7,766 nucleotides of DNA from Planctomycetota bacterium (lineage in GTDB: Bacteria; Planctomycetota; Phycisphaerae; WQYP01): the NCBI GenBank assembly GCA_021780285.1, contig JAJXZA010000075.1, forward strand, positions 1 through 7,766, written 5' to 3'. The translations under genes were made by a program, and so were the position numbers. Each line of letters begins with the position of its first letter. The stretch's first letter is position 1. The notes below the pieces were generated by a model. It did not search any database and was not told the DNA's origin. It saw only the letters and a program-made list of their open reading frames with translations. This document shows, one piece after another, positions 6,193 to 7,766 of this stretch.

Positions 6193-6816
6193 TTAAAAGT
6201 TCAGCGTACGAACTTCGTAATGCCCCTCCCAAACCAACTCGCCGCTCTGCAGGTTTACGAGTTGAAACGTACACAGGTGGTAGGTGGTTGCAGTATTCGG
6301 TAAATCGTAAAATACACCCTTGAGCGCATACTGTGGAACAAGCATGCTGTTCTGCGGCACGCCGCCGCGACTGTTTTGTTCAAAGCCGCCGCCGCCGTTG
6401 CCAAGATATTGCTGCTGGAGTTTCCGCGTCTCCTGCGGCGGCTCAATAAAGGCAATGCGATCACGTGCATACTGGTTCAGCAGCGCCCGCATACGGGCAA
6501 TATAAATAGTGTCGTCCTGCCACGGTTGGCTGGTTTTGTTCTGCACACTGGCCATTACAATGATGACCTTGTTGGGGTTTTGTGCTATTTCCGGAATTTT
6601 AAGTAAATCAGCCGAGAGCCGATCGGTCATATCCACAAGGTCGCGCGACTGCAGGCCCTGGTCGCCCGGCACAAACTGCGACACCCCCGGCCGCAATTCG
6701 CTATAGCTTTTTTGACAACCCGCCAGCGATAGCGGCAGCGCAAGTGCGCTGACCGCCAAAAGTCGCAGCGTCCATCGTTGCAGATTTTTGTGCAATTGAT
6801 TGACCAACATATTCAT
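6193..6816 (-). CDS. LpoB-like lipoprotein, paralogue A
   Basis: First gene of the lipoprotein cluster, 207 residues. A basic n-region (HKNLQRWTLR, 9-18) and hydrophobic core lead to a classical lipobox LAGC (Cys34). The mature part parallels paralogue B: SRDLVDMTDRLSADLLKIPEIA (57-78), the KVIIVMASVQNKT strand (83-95), DTIYIARMRALLNQ (102-115), YALKGVFYDLP (163-173) and YHLCTFQLVNLQSGELVWEG (179-198). Differences include a Gly/Asn-rich loop (about 139-152) and a shorter C-terminus. E. coli LpoB activates PBP1b; the family match is good, but the target here is unknown. ATG 6816 is chosen because AAAGGA lies six bases upstream. The in-frame extension to 6936 would cross the promoter and hairpin region and is rejected. 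A second ATG two codons later (6810) has GAGG at seven bases and is also possible. Confidence 0.8.
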   Translation of the reverse strand: MNMLVNQLHKNLQRWTLRLLAVSALALPLSLAGCQKSYSELRPGVSQFVPGDQGLQSRDLVDMTDRLSADLLKIPEIAQNPNKVIIVMASVQNKTSQPWQDDTIYIARMRALLNQYARDRIAFIEPPQETRKLQQQYLGNGGGGFEQNSRGGVPQNSMLVPQYALKGVFYDLPNTATTYHLCTFQLVNLQSGELVWEGHYEVRTLNF

Positions 6817-6847
6817 GCCTCGTCCTTTAAGTGCCGCCTTCACGCAT

Positions 6848-6899
6848 TGCCTGCCACCCTGCCGGTTACCCGGCAGGCATTTATGTATATTATGCCTGC
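6848..6899 (-). promoter_or_regulatory. TGCCTGC repeat cluster / alternative hairpins in the lipoprotein leader
   Basis: Three copies of the same 7-mer surround the predicted transcription start: TGCCTGC at 6848-6854, inverted GCAGGCA at 6873-6879, and TGCCTGC at 6893-6899. In the transcribed leader two stems compete for the same bases: CTGCCGG/CCGGCAG (6859-6865 with 6870-6876, 4-base loop) and TGCCTGCC/GGCAGGCA (6848-6855 with 6872-6879, 16-base loop). It could be an operator, an RNA switch or an mRNA-stabilising leader; there is no T-run after it, so it is not a simple terminator. Confidence 0.45.
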
Positions 6900-6918
6900 A
6901 GCATGGCAAGCCAGTCAA
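6889..6918 (-). promoter_or_regulatory. Putative promoter of the lipoprotein cluster
   Basis: On the minus strand TTGACT (6918-6913, 5/6 match) precedes CATAAT (6894-6889, 5/6 match) with an 18-base spacer. Transcription would start near 6882, giving a leader of about 65 bases that contains the alternative hairpins and ends in AAAGGA before ATG 6816. Confidence 0.6.
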
Positions 6919-6941
6919 AGGGCCAAATTCACACATGGCAG

Positions 6942-6970
6942 CTTACAGCATCGGGTCGCGGCTATATAAT
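6942..6970 (+). promoter_or_regulatory. Putative smpB promoter (leaderless mRNA)
   Basis: A perfect TATAAT (6965-6970) follows CTTACA (6942-6947, 4/6 match) at a 17-base spacing. Seven bases (6971-6977) separate it from the ATG at 6978, so the first transcribed base would be at or next to the start codon. No Shine-Dalgarno is present. It stands back to back with the lipoprotein promoter. Confidence 0.55.
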
Positions 6971-6977
6971 CAGTTCC

Positions 6978-7508
6978 ATGGGAAAAACACCACAGCAACT
7001 CAAGCAGCCCGGCGCTAAAGCAGATGCCAAAACGGCGGCCAAGCGCCAAGCCGATGCCGCCCAATCGCCGCGCATAGATAATCGGCGTGCCCACCACGAT
7101 TACCTTATTTTTGACAAGGTTGAAGCCGGCATCGCCTTGCTGGGCAGCGAAGTTAAAAGCGTTCGGCTGGGCCGCGTACAGCTCGCGGGGGCTTTCGCCA
7201 TTATCCGCAATGGCCAAATTTACCTGGTGGGCGCTCATATAGAAGAATATGAAAAGGCCAATCAATTCAATCACGACCCCACCCGCACGCGCCCGCTGCT
7301 CCTGCATCGCCGCGAAATTCGCAAACTTGAGCAGCGGATGGCCAAAGAGCAGGGTTCCACGCTCATTCCATTGGAGTTTCACTTTAAAAGAGGCTATGTA
7401 AAAGTGGTGCTGGCCGTGGCCAAAGGCAAAAGCAAGTTTGATAAACGCCAGGCACTTAAAGAACGCGACGCCAAGCGCGACATGCGGCGAGCGCTACACC
7501 GGCGATAA
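6978..7508 (+). CDS. smpB: SsrA-binding protein SmpB
   Basis: Cytosolic RNA-binding protein that partners tmRNA in trans-translation, rescuing stalled ribosomes and tagging their incomplete peptides. At 176 residues it is a little longer than the usual ~150-160, because of an Ala/Lys-rich N-terminal extension (about 1-30). The core is complete: NRRAHHDY (35-42), GSEVKSVRLGR (56-66), AHIEEYEKANQFNHDPTRTR (86-105) with LLLHRREI (107-114), the IPLEFHFKRGYVKVVLAVAKG strands (130-150), and the basic C-terminal tail KGKSKFDKRQALKERDAKR (149-167), which enters the empty mRNA channel. ATG 6978 is the natural start; an in-frame extension to 6831 would run through the divergent promoter region and adds no conserved sequence. 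No tmRNA gene is visible in the 258 bases that follow. Confidence 0.96.
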   Translation: MGKTPQQLKQPGAKADAKTAAKRQADAAQSPRIDNRRAHHDYLIFDKVEAGIALLGSEVKSVRLGRVQLAGAFAIIRNGQIYLVGAHIEEYEKANQFNHDPTRTRPLLLHRREIRKLEQRMAKEQGSTLIPLEFHFKRGYVKVVLAVAKGKSKFDKRQALKERDAKRDMRRALHRR

Positions 7509-7766
7509 ACTGCCAAGCAATATTCTCGTCCATCTGCCCGCCCGCGATCCCCCTGGCAAGGACACGGTTACATGAAGGGAACCGCTTAGCAAAAGCACCA
7601 ACTATTTGATCAGGACTTAACCCAACGAGAGCCAGTGCTTTCAAGGTCCTAGTGTAGTGTCCCAGAGGAAGATTTACGATATGCACTTCACAGTTTTTTC
7701 AAATATTCTGGCCCAAGCGGGCTATCGACGCCGTGTGCTCCGCGAACCATGACGGCCAGCAACTGT
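7509..7766. other. Region after smpB, no gene identified
   Basis: I see no supportable gene in these 258 bases to the window edge. A plus-strand frame at 7681-7752 would encode only 23 residues (starting MHFTVFSN); it has AGAGGAAG (7664-7671) upstream but no recognisable product. A minus-strand frame from GTG 7686 runs back into smpB and resembles nothing I know. A short hairpin, CGGTT/AACCG near 7565-7583, has no T-tract after it, so no clear smpB terminator is present. The start of another gene or the edge of a mobile element beyond the window cannot be excluded. Confidence 0.4.

Noticed and set aside
6848..6879. Intrinsic terminator between the lipoprotein cluster and smpB
   Set aside because: The hairpin is GC-rich, but neither strand has a T-run after it and no gene ends there; it fits a leader or operator structure better.
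6817..6936. N-terminal extension of LpoB-like A to 6936
   Set aside because: It would put 40 unrelated residues before the signal peptide and cross the predicted promoter; AAAGGA before 6816 supports the shorter form.
6831..6977. N-terminal extension of smpB to an upstream ATG at 6831
   Set aside because: The extension would translate through the divergent promoters and hairpins, shows no SmpB similarity, and the TATAAT just before 6978 argues for the later start.
7509..7766. tmRNA (ssrA) gene next to smpB
   Set aside because: I find no tRNA-Ala-like ends, no T-arm motif and no tag-like reading frame ending in LAA or similar in this short region.

Overview
The window suggests a Gram-negative bacterium of moderate-to-high GC. 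The best guess is a planctomycete or other PVC-group member. Three things point that way: a plant-CslA/cellulose-synthase-like GT2 whose N-terminus and core fit my memory of planctomycete homologues, a NapG/MauM-type four-cluster ferredoxin with a soluble N-terminus, and outer-membrane-type lipoproteins (LpoB-like and COG3014-like). The assignment is from protein resemblance only and is about 60% secure.

Layout: (1) 25-1251 (+) metK, complete, with a good ribosome binding site. (2) 1252-1625 is a 374-base non-coding gap with one plausible sigma70-type promoter for the next gene. (3) 1626-3182 (+) is a membrane-bound processive GT2 glycosyltransferase. (4) 3183-3284 is the convergent gap; it holds a hairpin followed by T-rich sequence that would end the minus-strand ferredoxin transcript. 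(5) 3285-4022 (-) is a ferredoxin with four 4Fe-4S motifs and a promoter placed so that the mRNA would be leaderless. (6) 4190-6816 (-) is a three-gene lipoprotein cluster, transcribed in the order LpoB-like paralogue A, LpoB-like paralogue B, COG3014-like TPR lipoprotein. The last two are 7 bases apart, with the Shine-Dalgarno overlapping the stop codon. (7) 6817-6977 is a divergent promoter region with back-to-back promoters and a cluster of TGCCTGC repeats that can form alternative hairpins. (8) 6978-7508 (+) is smpB, again apparently leaderless. (9) 7509-7766 contains no gene I can support.

How the genes relate: metK, the glycosyltransferase, the ferredoxin and smpB look like independent single-gene units. 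The minus-strand lipoprotein cluster is the one real functional unit. All three products carry lipoboxes. Two belong to the family of the E. coli PBP1b activator LpoB, and the third is a TPR lipoprotein of the type I recall being found next to LpoB-like genes. A periplasm-facing, lipid-anchored complex acting on envelope assembly is the obvious inference, but its target is unknown. This cluster and its leader region are the most interesting part of the window.
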